Shown in pieces: positions 32,049 to 39,955 of a stretch of DNA of 64,000 nt (position 1 is the first letter of the stretch; the number at the start of each line of letters is the position of its first letter). A program made the translations under genes and the position numbers. The DNA is from Enemella evansiae (lineage in GTDB: Bacteria; Actinomycetota; Actinomycetes; Propionibacteriales; Propionibacteriaceae): positions 1 to 64,000 of the forward strand of contig NZ_NMVP01000037.1 in NCBI RefSeq assembly GCF_002250705.1, read 5' to 3'. Below the pieces are notes generated by a model. That model worked only from the letters and a program-made list of their open reading frames with translations, made no database searches and was not told the DNA's origin.

Positions 32049-33326
32049 TCAGAACATGGTGTTGGTCCAGGGGCTGCCGAAGCCGGCGAACAGCGAACGC
32101 AACCGGCCGATCGCCTCCTCATCGCCGCGCACCCGGCCGGCGACCGCGAGCGCCCCCGGATCCACCCCGCCGAGGTAGAGCGAGGCCAGTTCCTCGGCGC
32201 CGAGCTGGACGTCGGGCTCGGCGTCGGTCGCGGTGACCGTGGCCTCACCGCCGCTGACGCTCACCTGGAAGCGCCCGTCGGCCAGGCCCATCCGGTCATC
32301 GATCTGCATCGTCAACCCGAGGTCACCACAGGCGTACGCCCGGCCCTGCAGCGCGCCGATCGGGTCGAGGACCCGCAGCCAGAGCCGGTCCGACATCGAC
32401 TCCTCGTGGTAGCCGCGCTGGTTCACCAGCGCCCACTTCAGCGAGTGGTCGACCGGTGCCTCGCGCCAGGTGACCTGCTGCACCAGGTCGATCGCGCCGA
32501 GGAATTCCCACAGCGCCAGTTCGGCCTGGCCGCCGACCGCGCAGAGGTCGAGCACGTTGATGGTGATCTTGCCGCTCTCGGTGTCGTTCACGCTGTAGCT
32601 GACGAAGCCGTCGGGGCGGCCCTGCTCGTCGAAGTGCAGGGAGTTGCGGACCTTGCGGTTGCGCTTCTCCTCGTTGTGGTCGAAGAGCCCGGCCCGCTCC
32701 TCGGCGTACAGATGCTTGCGGCCGATCGATCCGTAGACCCGCTCGTGGAAGCGGGCGTAGATCTCCGGCGCGACCCGGCCCATCGTCTCCTGATCGGTCA
32801 GCTCGACGCGGCCGGTGGTCGAATGGCGCAGCTGGAAGTCCTGACCGGTGTCGACCCGGATCCGCTGCAGATAGGTCGCCGGCCCGAAGCCGAAGCGGCC
32901 GTAGATGGTCGCCTCGGTGGCGGTCAGCGCGGCCAGGGAGTGGCCGGCGTCCCGGGCGCCGGTGAGGTCCTCGGTCATCATCGTGCGGAGAATCCCGCGG
33001 CGACGATGGGTCGGCCGGACGGTGACCTCGGAGATCAGGTGGATCGGCAGCAGCTTGCCGGCGCCGACGTTGAGGGTCTTCTCGAAGCTGACGAAGGTGC
33101 CGATCGGTACGTCGCCGGAGAGCGCCTCGGCGGGCAGGTCGGTGTCGTAGACCCCGCGCAGCTGCCAGTTGTCGGCGACGCTCTGCCGCAGCGTCCACTC
33201 GATCGTCTCGTTCTGGGCAAGCCCCTGATGGAATCCCAGATGGACGGCCTGCCACCAGTCACGGAATTCGGGGTTGTCCTCGATCTGGTCCGAGGTGGTG
33301 CGGAAAGTGCGGTGCTCGAGCTCCAT
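32049..33326 (-). CDS. Eis-like GNAT N-acetyltransferase
   Basis: 425-residue enzyme with the three-part Eis layout: N-terminal GNAT domain with the acetyl-CoA loop VRPTHRRRGILRTMM (about 101-115), a second GNAT-like domain, and a C-terminal SCP2-like domain (about 320-420). The protein ends in Phe, and in Eis the C-terminal carboxylate takes part in catalysis. Mycobacterial Eis acetylates aminoglycosides at several amines and some protein lysines; whether this homologue does so is unknown. Start ATG 33326. Confidence 0.9.
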   Translation of the reverse strand: MELEHRTFRTTSDQIEDNPEFRDWWQAVHLGFHQGLAQNETIEWTLRQSVADNWQLRGVYDTDLPAEALSGDVPIGTFVSFEKTLNVGAGKLLPIHLISEVTVRPTHRRRGILRTMMTEDLTGARDAGHSLAALTATEATIYGRFGFGPATYLQRIRVDTGQDFQLRHSTTGRVELTDQETMGRVAPEIYARFHERVYGSIGRKHLYAEERAGLFDHNEEKRNRKVRNSLHFDEQGRPDGFVSYSVNDTESGKITINVLDLCAVGGQAELALWEFLGAIDLVQQVTWREAPVDHSLKWALVNQRGYHEESMSDRLWLRVLDPIGALQGRAYACGDLGLTMQIDDRMGLADGRFQVSVSGGEATVTATDAEPDVQLGAEELASLYLGGVDPGALAVAGRVRGDEEAIGRLRSLFAGFGSPWTNTMF

Positions 33327-33378
33327 TCCGGACAGCCTACCGGCCGAGGGTGGAGCGCACGAACGCGCCGAACGGGCC

Positions 33379-34971
33379 TCAGGCCAGCTCGATCAACTCC
33401 GCGTATTCAGCGTTCCAGTGATCCTCCACCCCGTCGGGCAGCAGCAGCACGCGGTCGGGTTCGAGGGCCTCGGCGGCGCCGTCGTCGTGGGTGACCAGCA
33501 CGACCGCGCCCTGGTAGGTGCGGATCGCCTCCAGCACCTCGTTGCGGGAGGCCGGGTCGAGGTTGTTGGTCGGCTCGTCGAGCAGCAGCACGTTGGCACC
33601 GGAGACCACCAGCATCGCCAGCGACAGTCGGGTCTTCTCACCACCGGAGAGCACCCGCGCCGGCTTGTCCACGTCGTCACCGGTGAACAGGAAGGAACCG
33701 AGGATCTTGCGCACCTCGGTCTCGTTCAGGTCGGGCGAGGAGGAGACCATGTTCTCCAGCACGGTACGCGAGGTGTCGATGGTGTCGTGTTCCTGCGCGA
33801 AGTAACCGATCCGCAGCCCGTGACCGGGTACCACTCCCCCGGTGTCCGGTGCCTCGACACCGGCCAGAATCCTCAGCAGGGTTGTCTTTCCGGCACCGTT
33901 GAGGCCGATCACCACGACCTTGTTGCCGCGGTCGATGGCCAGATCGACGGCGGTGAAGACCTCCAGCGAACCGTAGGACTTGGACAGTCCCTCGGCCATC
34001 AGCGGGGTCTTGCCGCAGGAGGCCGGTTCGGGGAAGCGGATCCGGGCCACCCGGTCCTGCACCCGCTCGCCCTCGATCCCGGAGAGCAGCTTCTCCGCGC
34101 GTCGGGCCATGTTCTGTGCCGCGACGGCCTTGGTCGCCTTGGCGCCCATCTTGGCGGCCTGGGTGAGCAGCTGGTCGGCCTTGCGCTCCGCATTCAGCCG
34201 TTCCCGACGGCGGCGCTTCTCGTCGGTCTCGCGCTGCTGCAGGTAGCGCTTCCAGTTCATCGAATAGATGTCCAGCTCGGCGCGATTCGCGTCCAGGTGG
34301 AAAACCTTGGTGACCGTCGCATCGAGCAGGCCGGTGTCGTGGGAGATCATCAGCACCGAACCGGGATAGCCCTGCAGGAACCCGCGCAGCCAGGTGATCG
34401 AGTCGGCGTCGAGGTGGTTGGTCGGTTCGTCCAGCAGCAGCGAATCCGCGTCGGAGAAGAGGATCCGGGCGAGTTCGACCCGGCGCCGCTGGCCGCCGGA
34501 GAGGGTGTGCAGCGGCTGGGTCAACACCCGGTCGGGCAGGCCGAGGTTCGCCGAGATCCGGGCCGCCTCGGCCTCTGCGGCGTACCCGCCGGCCGCGGTG
34601 AGCTCGGCCTCGGCGCGGGTGTAGGAGGCCATCGCCTTGTCATGGGTCTCCGGATCGCCCATCTGCTCGGAGTAGGACTCCAGCCGGCGCAGGATGCCGT
34701 CCAGTCCGCGCGCGGACAGGATCCGGTCCCGGGCCAGGACATCGAGATCACCGGTCTTCGGGTCCTGCGGCAGATAACCGATCTTGCCGGTGCGCGAGAC
34801 CTGTCCGGCAGCGGGCTGGGCCTCACCGGCAAGGATCTTGGTCATCGTGGTCTTGCCGGCGCCGTTGCGGCCGACGAGGCCGATCTTGTCACCGGGGGTC
34901 ACCTGGAACGACACCGGGGAGAGCAACAACCGCGCCCCGGCGCGGACCTCCAGATCCCTGACACTCAACAT
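33379..34971 (-). CDS. ABC-F family ATPase (translation factor / ribosome protection type)
   Basis: 530-residue protein with two ABC ATPase domains and no membrane part. First Walker A GRNGAGKTT (34-42), signature LSGGQRRRVELARIL, Walker B LLLDEPTNHLD; second Walker A GLNGAGKTT, signature LSGGEKTRLSLAML, Walker B LLLDEPTNNLD. The charged linker (KRRRRERLNAERKADQLLTQ) lies between them. ABC-F proteins act on the ribosome E site; most chromosomal ones are housekeeping factors, others give antibiotic resistance. The start ATG 34971 has only a weak ribosome site. Confidence 0.92.
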   Translation of the reverse strand: MLSVRDLEVRAGARLLLSPVSFQVTPGDKIGLVGRNGAGKTTMTKILAGEAQPAAGQVSRTGKIGYLPQDPKTGDLDVLARDRILSARGLDGILRRLESYSEQMGDPETHDKAMASYTRAEAELTAAGGYAAEAEAARISANLGLPDRVLTQPLHTLSGGQRRRVELARILFSDADSLLLDEPTNHLDADSITWLRGFLQGYPGSVLMISHDTGLLDATVTKVFHLDANRAELDIYSMNWKRYLQQRETDEKRRRRERLNAERKADQLLTQAAKMGAKATKAVAAQNMARRAEKLLSGIEGERVQDRVARIRFPEPASCGKTPLMAEGLSKSYGSLEVFTAVDLAIDRGNKVVVIGLNGAGKTTLLRILAGVEAPDTGGVVPGHGLRIGYFAQEHDTIDTSRTVLENMVSSSPDLNETEVRKILGSFLFTGDDVDKPARVLSGGEKTRLSLAMLVVSGANVLLLDEPTNNLDPASRNEVLEAIRTYQGAVVLVTHDDGAAEALEPDRVLLLPDGVEDHWNAEYAELIELA

Positions 34972-35037
34972 TTCTGCAATGATCCCGTACCGGGCGGGCG
35001 GGTCCAAATCGATTTCACCGACGGCGGACCTGGCGGG

Positions 35038-36006
35038 TCACCGACCCGCGTACCCAGCGACCTGGTCGGCGAGCCGACGGAGCTCCACGCGCAGCTCCGC
35101 TGGTTCGATGACCTCGAGCTCGGCATCGAGGTCGATCGCGGCCCAGGCGAGGTGCATCGCGAGCTGCTCGAGCTCGTCGGCACCGGCCACCACCTGCGTC
35201 CGGCCGTCGGGGATGGTCGCGCAGTCGGCGTACCGGGCCGGGATCCGTGCGGTCACCGCGTCCAGCGGAGCGTCGTAGACGACCGTCACGGTGTACGCCC
35301 AGGCGGGACGGTTGGCGAAGGCGCGCCGGACGTGCGCGACCGGGTCCGGGCTGGGCCGAGGCCGGAAGCGGAAGGTGGTGACGTGCAGGTCGGTGATCCG
35401 GTCCAGCCGGAAGGTGCGCCAGTCCTGTCGGTCCAGATCGAAGCAGAACAGGTACCAGAGCCGCCCGGTGGTCACCAGTCGATAGGGCTCGACGTGCCGC
35501 TCGCTGCTCTCACCGCTGCGCGCGGTGTAGCCGAGCCGGGCCCGCACGCGCTGCTGGCAGCCGTGCGCGAGCCGGGTCAGCATCCCGGTGTCCACCCGGG
35601 GGCCGGCGCCGCTGGGCAGGGCCGCGGTCGCGTCGTCGATGGCATGCACCTTGGCGCTCAGCCGCGCAGGCAGCACCTGGTCGAGCTTGGTGAGGGCCCG
35701 CAGCGCCTGCTCCTCGACCCCGAGCAGGACCCCGGCGGCCCCGGCGCGCAGGCAGAGGGCGACCGCGACGGCCTCGTCGTCGTCCAGCACCAGCGGTGGC
35801 AACCGTCGGCCGCGGCCGAGCCGGTAGCCGCCCTCGGTGCCCTGTTCACCGTGCACCGGATAGCCCAGTTCCCGGAGCCGCTCCACATCCCGCCGGATGG
35901 TCCGGGTGGTCACGCCGAGCTCCGCGGCCAGCTCCGGGCCCGACCAGGTGGCCCGGGACTCGAGCAGGCTGAGCAGGGTGAGGACCCGCCAGGTTGTTTC
36001 CGCCAT
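35038..36006 (-). CDS. WYL-domain transcriptional regulator (HTH_11 type)
   Basis: 322 residues. N-terminal winged helix: WRVLTLLSLLESRATWSGPE, then LAAELGVTTRTIRRDVERLR. The WYL region has VEPYRLVTTGRLWYLFCFD (about 189-207, with the WYL-like pattern LWYLF) and a C-terminal WCX-type domain. Such regulators sense ligands or nucleic acid through WYL. Divergent from two DinB-fold genes with a palindrome between; those are the likely targets. Confidence 0.9.
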   Translation of the reverse strand: MAETTWRVLTLLSLLESRATWSGPELAAELGVTTRTIRRDVERLRELGYPVHGEQGTEGGYRLGRGRRLPPLVLDDDEAVAVALCLRAGAAGVLLGVEEQALRALTKLDQVLPARLSAKVHAIDDATAALPSGAGPRVDTGMLTRLAHGCQQRVRARLGYTARSGESSERHVEPYRLVTTGRLWYLFCFDLDRQDWRTFRLDRITDLHVTTFRFRPRPSPDPVAHVRRAFANRPAWAYTVTVVYDAPLDAVTARIPARYADCATIPDGRTQVVAGADELEQLAMHLAWAAIDLDAELEVIEPAELRVELRRLADQVAGYAGR

Positions 36007-36029
36007 GCACCGAGCTTCTCACCGATAGC

Positions 36030-36044
36030 GGACAGAATCTGTCC
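36030..36044. promoter_or_regulatory. Palindrome upstream of the WYL regulator
   Basis: GGACAG-AAT-CTGTCC at 36030-36044, a 6-bp-arm inverted repeat in the 88-base divergent region, close to the regulator start. Candidate autoregulatory operator. Confidence 0.6.
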
Positions 36045-36094
36045 TGTACACCCGCGAGGCTGGTCCCACAGGCCAACCACAACGAGGAGGCGCC

Positions 36095-36649
36095 ATGCAG
36101 ACCCCGCCGCTGCCCGCGATCATCGAGCAGATCGACTGGCACTGGACCAACCAGCTCCGCCCCCGGTTCGAGGGACTCACCGACGAGGAATACCGCTGGG
36201 AACCGGTGCCCGGGAGCTGGACCATCCACCCCAGGGGCACCGGACACACCCCGATGGCCGCCGGTGGCGGTGAGGTGGAGATCGACTTCGCCTACCCCGA
36301 ACCCGATCCCGCCCCGGTGACCACCATCGCCTGGCGGCTGGGGCACGTCATCGTCGGCGTACTCGCGGTCCGGAACGCGAGCCACTTCGGCGGCCCACCG
36401 GCCGACTACGTCGGCTGGCAGTACGCCTGGACCGCCGACGGGGCGTTGCAACAGCTCGATGAGCAGTACGCCACCTGGCTCGCCGGGGTGCGCGACCTGA
36501 CCGAGGACGACCTCAGCCGCCCCGTCGGTGCGGCCGAGGGTCCGTGGGCCGAACGGCCGATGATCGACCTGCTGCTGCACATCAACCGTGAACTCATCCA
36601 CCACGGAGCCGAGATCGCCCTGCTCCGCGACCTCTACGCACATCGCTGA
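36095..36649 (+). CDS. DinB-family protein
   Basis: 184-residue four-helix DinB-like protein: IIEQIDWHWTNQLRPRFEGL, LGHVIVGVLAVRN and INRELIHHGAEIALLRDLY place His residues (W-x-x-G-H, and HH near the end) where the metal triad is expected. The family includes mycothiol- or bacillithiol-using transferases, mostly of unknown substrate. First of two DinB-fold genes likely under the WYL regulator. Confidence 0.85.
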   Translation: MQTPPLPAIIEQIDWHWTNQLRPRFEGLTDEEYRWEPVPGSWTIHPRGTGHTPMAAGGGEVEIDFAYPEPDPAPVTTIAWRLGHVIVGVLAVRNASHFGGPPADYVGWQYAWTADGALQQLDEQYATWLAGVRDLTEDDLSRPVGAAEGPWAERPMIDLLLHINRELIHHGAEIALLRDLYAHR

Positions 36650-36670
36650 ATCCACACCCACACAGGAGAA

Positions 36671-37270
36671 ATGACCATGCGCCCAGCCATCCTAGACGAA
36701 TCCCATACCTTCGTCGGCTACATCGACGAAATGCTCTCCGGCATCCGCAACGCCGCTCACGGGCTGACCGACGAGCAGGCCCGCTCCCGCCCGCTGCGCT
36801 CGCAGCTCTCCATCGCCGGGATCATCAAACACGCGACCTGGGTGATGCGCCAGCAGTTGCCGGGATACACACCGCCGGCCGATTTCCGGGCCGCTGCCGG
36901 GGAGTTCACCGGCAGTTTCACCGCGACCGAGGAGGAGACCCTCGACGGGCTGCTGGCCGCCTTCGATGAGACCAGAATCGGTTACCTGCAGGCGATCGGC
37001 GAACTCGATCCGGGCGCCGAGGTGACGGTCGGGCCCAAGCCCTGGGACGACCAGCCCGAACCGGCTCGGGCGAGCCAGCGGCTGCTGCTCGCCCACCACA
37101 TCGACGAGTTCGCCCGGCACGCCGGTCACGCCGACATCATCCGCGAGGAGCTCGACGGGGCACAGGCGATGTCCCTGCTGTTCGCCGTCGAGGGACGACC
37201 CGGCAACGACTTCATCAAGCCGTGGCGTCCGGAGCACCGGGACGCAACCGCCCAGCCAGCCGCTCGCTGA
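36671..37270 (+). CDS. DinB-like DUF664-family protein
   Basis: 199 residues with the DUF664 pattern: DESHTFVGYIDEMLSGIRNA, then GLTDEQARSRPLRSQLSIAG and IIKHATWVMRQQ (His in the first metal position), and LLLAHHIDEFARHAGHADII with further His. 21 bases after the first DinB gene. ATG 36671 or 36677. Its 3' end overlaps the convergent IclR gene by 56 bases, an unusually long overlap for two real genes, though both frames look genuine. Confidence 0.85.
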   Translation: MTMRPAILDESHTFVGYIDEMLSGIRNAAHGLTDEQARSRPLRSQLSIAGIIKHATWVMRQQLPGYTPPADFRAAAGEFTGSFTATEEETLDGLLAAFDETRIGYLQAIGELDPGAEVTVGPKPWDDQPEPARASQRLLLAHHIDEFARHAGHADIIREELDGAQAMSLLFAVEGRPGNDFIKPWRPEHRDATAQPAAR

Positions 37271-38003
37271 GCGCCCGCGCCGCCCGGTCGGTGGCGCTCA
37301 CCAACCTGGCCAGTTCGCCGGCTGCGACACCGTCCCGATCGTGGGTGATGGCGAAGGAGGCGACCGGCATACCGGTGTGGTCGGTGGCCGCCACCGCGAC
37401 CGAAGAGAACTCCGGGGTGACGGTGCCGATCTCGATCGCGTGGCCGCGCTGGCGGATGTCGGCCAACTCGGCCCGCAATGCGGTCAACGTGGTCACCCCG
37501 CCACCGTGCCGACGGACCAGGGCGGCGGCCGAGGGATAGAGCGCGCGGACCTGCCGGCGTGGTAGCGCGGCCAGCAGGGCCAGGCCGCTGGCCGTCAGGT
37601 GCGCGGGCAGGCGCACCCCGACGTCGGTGACCAGCGACGGCCGGCCGGGGTGCCGTTCCTCGATCAGATAGAGCACGTCGATGCCGTGCAGCACCGCCAG
37701 ATGGGCGTTCTGCCCGGTCTGCTGGACCAGGGCGGCGATGATCGGGCGGGCCAGGCGTTGCAGCGGCGCCTGGCGGGTGTACGCCTGACCGAGCTCGTGC
37801 GCGGCCACGCCGAGCCCGAACCGGCGCTCCTCCGCGAGATGCACCACATAACCGTGCTCCTGCAACGCCTCCAGCAGCCGATAGGTGGTGGAGCGCGGAA
37901 TCCCCAGCCTGGTGGCGATCGCGGACGCCGGCAGCGGTTCACCGTGCCGCGACAGCAACGTCAGCACGGCGAGCACCTGATCGGCGGCGGGCGCGGCAAC
38001 CAT
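37215..38003 (-). CDS. IclR-family transcriptional regulator (probable hut regulator)
   Basis: 262 residues. The N-terminal winged helix (VLAVLTLLSRHGEPLPASAI, ATRLGIPRSTTYRLLEALQE) and the IclR effector domain (LIEERHPGRPSLVTDVGVRL, HLTASGLALLAALPRRQV) are complete. Divergent from hutHUI with two palindromes next to hutH, so it is probably the histidine-utilisation regulator. Start ATG 38003; 38015 is also possible. The 3' end overlaps the DUF664 gene. Confidence 0.88.
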   Translation of the reverse strand: MVAAPAADQVLAVLTLLSRHGEPLPASAIATRLGIPRSTTYRLLEALQEHGYVVHLAEERRFGLGVAAHELGQAYTRQAPLQRLARPIIAALVQQTGQNAHLAVLHGIDVLYLIEERHPGRPSLVTDVGVRLPAHLTASGLALLAALPRRQVRALYPSAAALVRRHGGGVTTLTALRAELADIRQRGHAIEIGTVTPEFSSVAVAATDHTGMPVASFAITHDRDGVAAGELARLVSATDRAARALSERLAGRLRPGAPDATA

Positions 38004-38033
38004 GGGACCGATCATGCCAGCCGATACCGCCCA

Positions 38034-38282
38034 CGCTCATCGAGTAGCCGACCATGCGCAGCGAAGCGGAGCAATGGTCGGCGTGTCGAGATGAGCGGAC
38101 AGCGGGCTCCTCTCGACACGGTCGCTGCGCGACCTGCTCGAGGAGCGGGAGCACCCGGTCGCTGCCCCCACGCTCATCGAGTAGCCGACCATGCGCAGCG
38201 AAGCGGAGCAATGGTCGGCGTGTCGAGATGAGCGGACAGTGGGCTCCTCTCGACACGGTCGCTGCGCGACCTGCTCGAGGAG
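38034..38282. repeat. Tandem pair of 137-bp composite palindromic units
   Basis: Each unit has palindrome A (38034-38097, 38171-38234), with CGCTCATC/GATGAGCG outer and CCGACCAT/ATGGTCGG inner arms, and palindrome B (38107-38145, 38244-38282). B, read on the other strand, is the same family with CTCCTC/GAGGAG outer and GGTCGC/GCGACC inner arms. The units are nearly identical. They occupy most of the divergent IclR-hutH region, an unusual place for this repeat. Confidence 0.9.
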
Positions 38283-38288
38283 GTGGGG

Positions 38289-38318
38289 TGTCTCGGATAT
38301 GAGACAGAGACCGGTCTC
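38289..38318. promoter_or_regulatory. Candidate operator pair upstream of hutH
   Basis: TGTCTC-N6-GAGACA at 38289-38306 followed directly by the perfect palindrome GAGACCGGTCTC at 38307-38318, about 40 bases before the hutH start. Probably the site of the divergent IclR-type regulator. Confidence 0.65.
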
Positions 38319-38359
38319 CGGTGGTCGCCGCGGGGGTCCGCACGGGGTTCGATGGGAGC

Positions 38360-39916
38360 ATGCAGCAGACGCAGATCTCCCCCGTCGAACTCGGCACCGG
38401 GCCGCTGACCGAGACCGAGGTGGTGGCCATCGCGCGCGAGGGTGCCGAGGTCCGCCTCAGCGAGAGCGCCCGCACCGCGATCGCCGAGACCCGTGCGGTG
38501 ATCGAGCGGCTGGCCGACAACCCGATTCCGCACTACGGCATCTCGACCGGGTTCGGGGCGCTCGCCACCCGGCACATCCCGCTGGACCAGCGCACCCAGT
38601 TGCAGCGTTCGCTGATCCGCAGCCACGCCGCCGGTTCCGGGCCGGAGGTGGAGACCGAGGTCGTCCGTGCGCTGATGCTGCTGCGCCTGGCGACCCTGGC
38701 CACCGGGCGGACCGGCGTACGCCTGGAGACCGCGGAAACCCTCGCTGCACTGCTGAATGCGGGCATCACCCCGGTCGTGCACGAATACGGATCGCTGGGT
38801 TGCTCCGGGGATCTCGCCCCGCTCGCCCACTGTGCCCTGGCGCTGATGGGCGAGGGACCGGTACGCGACCGGGACGGCAACCGGCGCCCGGCCGCCGAGG
38901 CCATGGCCGCAGCCGGCATCACCCCGGTCACCCTGGCCGAGAAGGAGGGGCTGGCACTGATCAACGGCACCGACGGAATGCTCGGCATGCTGGTGCTGGC
39001 GCTGCACGATCTGCGCCGGCTGGCCCGCACCGCCGACCTGGCCGCGGCGATGAGCGTCGAGGGCCTGCTCGGCACCGACGATGTCTTCGCCGCCGACCTG
39101 CAGGCACTCCGCCCCCACCCCGGCCAGGCCACCTCGGCCGCCAATCTCCGGGCCCTGCTCGCCAACTCCGAGATCCGTGAGTCGCATCGCGATCCGGCCG
39201 CCTGCACGCGGGTCCAGGACGCCTACTCGCTGCGCTGCTCCCCACAGGTCGCCGGTGCGGTGCGGGACACCATCGAGCACGCCAGCGCAGTCGCGGGCCG
39301 GGAGCTGGCCGCCGCGATCGACAACCCGGTCGTCACTCCGGACGGCCGGGTGGAATCCAACGGCAACTTCCACGGCGCCCCGGTGGGTTACGTGCTCGAC
39401 TTCCTGGCGATCGCGGTCGCCGATCTGGCCAGCATCTCCGAACGGCGCACCGACCGTTTCCTGGACCGGGCCCGCAACAACGGCCTGAATCCCTTCCTGG
39501 CCGTCGATCCCGGCGTCGACTCCGGCCAGATGATCGCCCAGTACACCCAGGCAGCGATGGTCTCGGAGGCGAAGCGGTTGGCCACCCCGGCCAGCGTTGA
39601 TTCGATCCCGAGCAGCGCGATGCAGGAGGATCACGTGTCGATGGGCTGGTCGGCCGCCCGTAAGCTGCGCCGCAGCATCGACCTGCTGACCCGGGTGCTG
39701 GCCGTGGAAGTGCTCACGGCAGCCCGCGGCATCGACCTGCGCGCCCCGCTGCGGCCCTCCCCCGCCACCGCCGCCGCGATCGGCGTACTCCGTGAACAGG
39801 TCGCCGGGCCCGGTCCCGACGTCTTCCTCGCCCCGCAGCTCGAGGCCACCGTGGCGCTGGTCCGCGACGGTTCGCTGCTGACCGCAGCCGAGACCGTCAC
39901 CGGCCCACTGCTCTGA
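38360..39916 (+). CDS. hutH: Histidine ammonia-lyase
   Basis: Converts L-histidine to urocanate and ammonia, the first step of histidine degradation. 518 residues from ATG 38360. YGISTGFG (59-66, catalytic Tyr) is present. The MIO-forming tripeptide is Cys148-Ser149-Gly150 in SLGCSGDLAPL rather than the usual Ala-Ser-Gly; the Ser and Gly needed for the cofactor remain. The QEDHVSMGWSAARKL region is intact. First gene of hutH-hutU-hutI. Confidence 0.95.
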   Translation: MQQTQISPVELGTGPLTETEVVAIAREGAEVRLSESARTAIAETRAVIERLADNPIPHYGISTGFGALATRHIPLDQRTQLQRSLIRSHAAGSGPEVETEVVRALMLLRLATLATGRTGVRLETAETLAALLNAGITPVVHEYGSLGCSGDLAPLAHCALALMGEGPVRDRDGNRRPAAEAMAAAGITPVTLAEKEGLALINGTDGMLGMLVLALHDLRRLARTADLAAAMSVEGLLGTDDVFAADLQALRPHPGQATSAANLRALLANSEIRESHRDPAACTRVQDAYSLRCSPQVAGAVRDTIEHASAVAGRELAAAIDNPVVTPDGRVESNGNFHGAPVGYVLDFLAIAVADLASISERRTDRFLDRARNNGLNPFLAVDPGVDSGQMIAQYTQAAMVSEAKRLATPASVDSIPSSAMQEDHVSMGWSAARKLRRSIDLLTRVLAVEVLTAARGIDLRAPLRPSPATAAAIGVLREQVAGPGPDVFLAPQLEATVALVRDGSLLTAAETVTGPLL

Positions 39917-39955
39917 TCACCCGAACCCGCGATCCCCATCGAACAAGGAGAAATC

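Noticed and set aside
36671..38003. One of the overlapping DUF664 / IclR frames being false
   Set aside because: The 56-base overlap is unusual, but both proteins have full family patterns up to near their ends, so both are kept.
38790..38820. HutH inactivation through the Cys-Ser-Gly change
   Set aside because: The cofactor-forming Ser and Gly and the catalytic Tyr are intact, and the gene is in a complete hutHUI operon.
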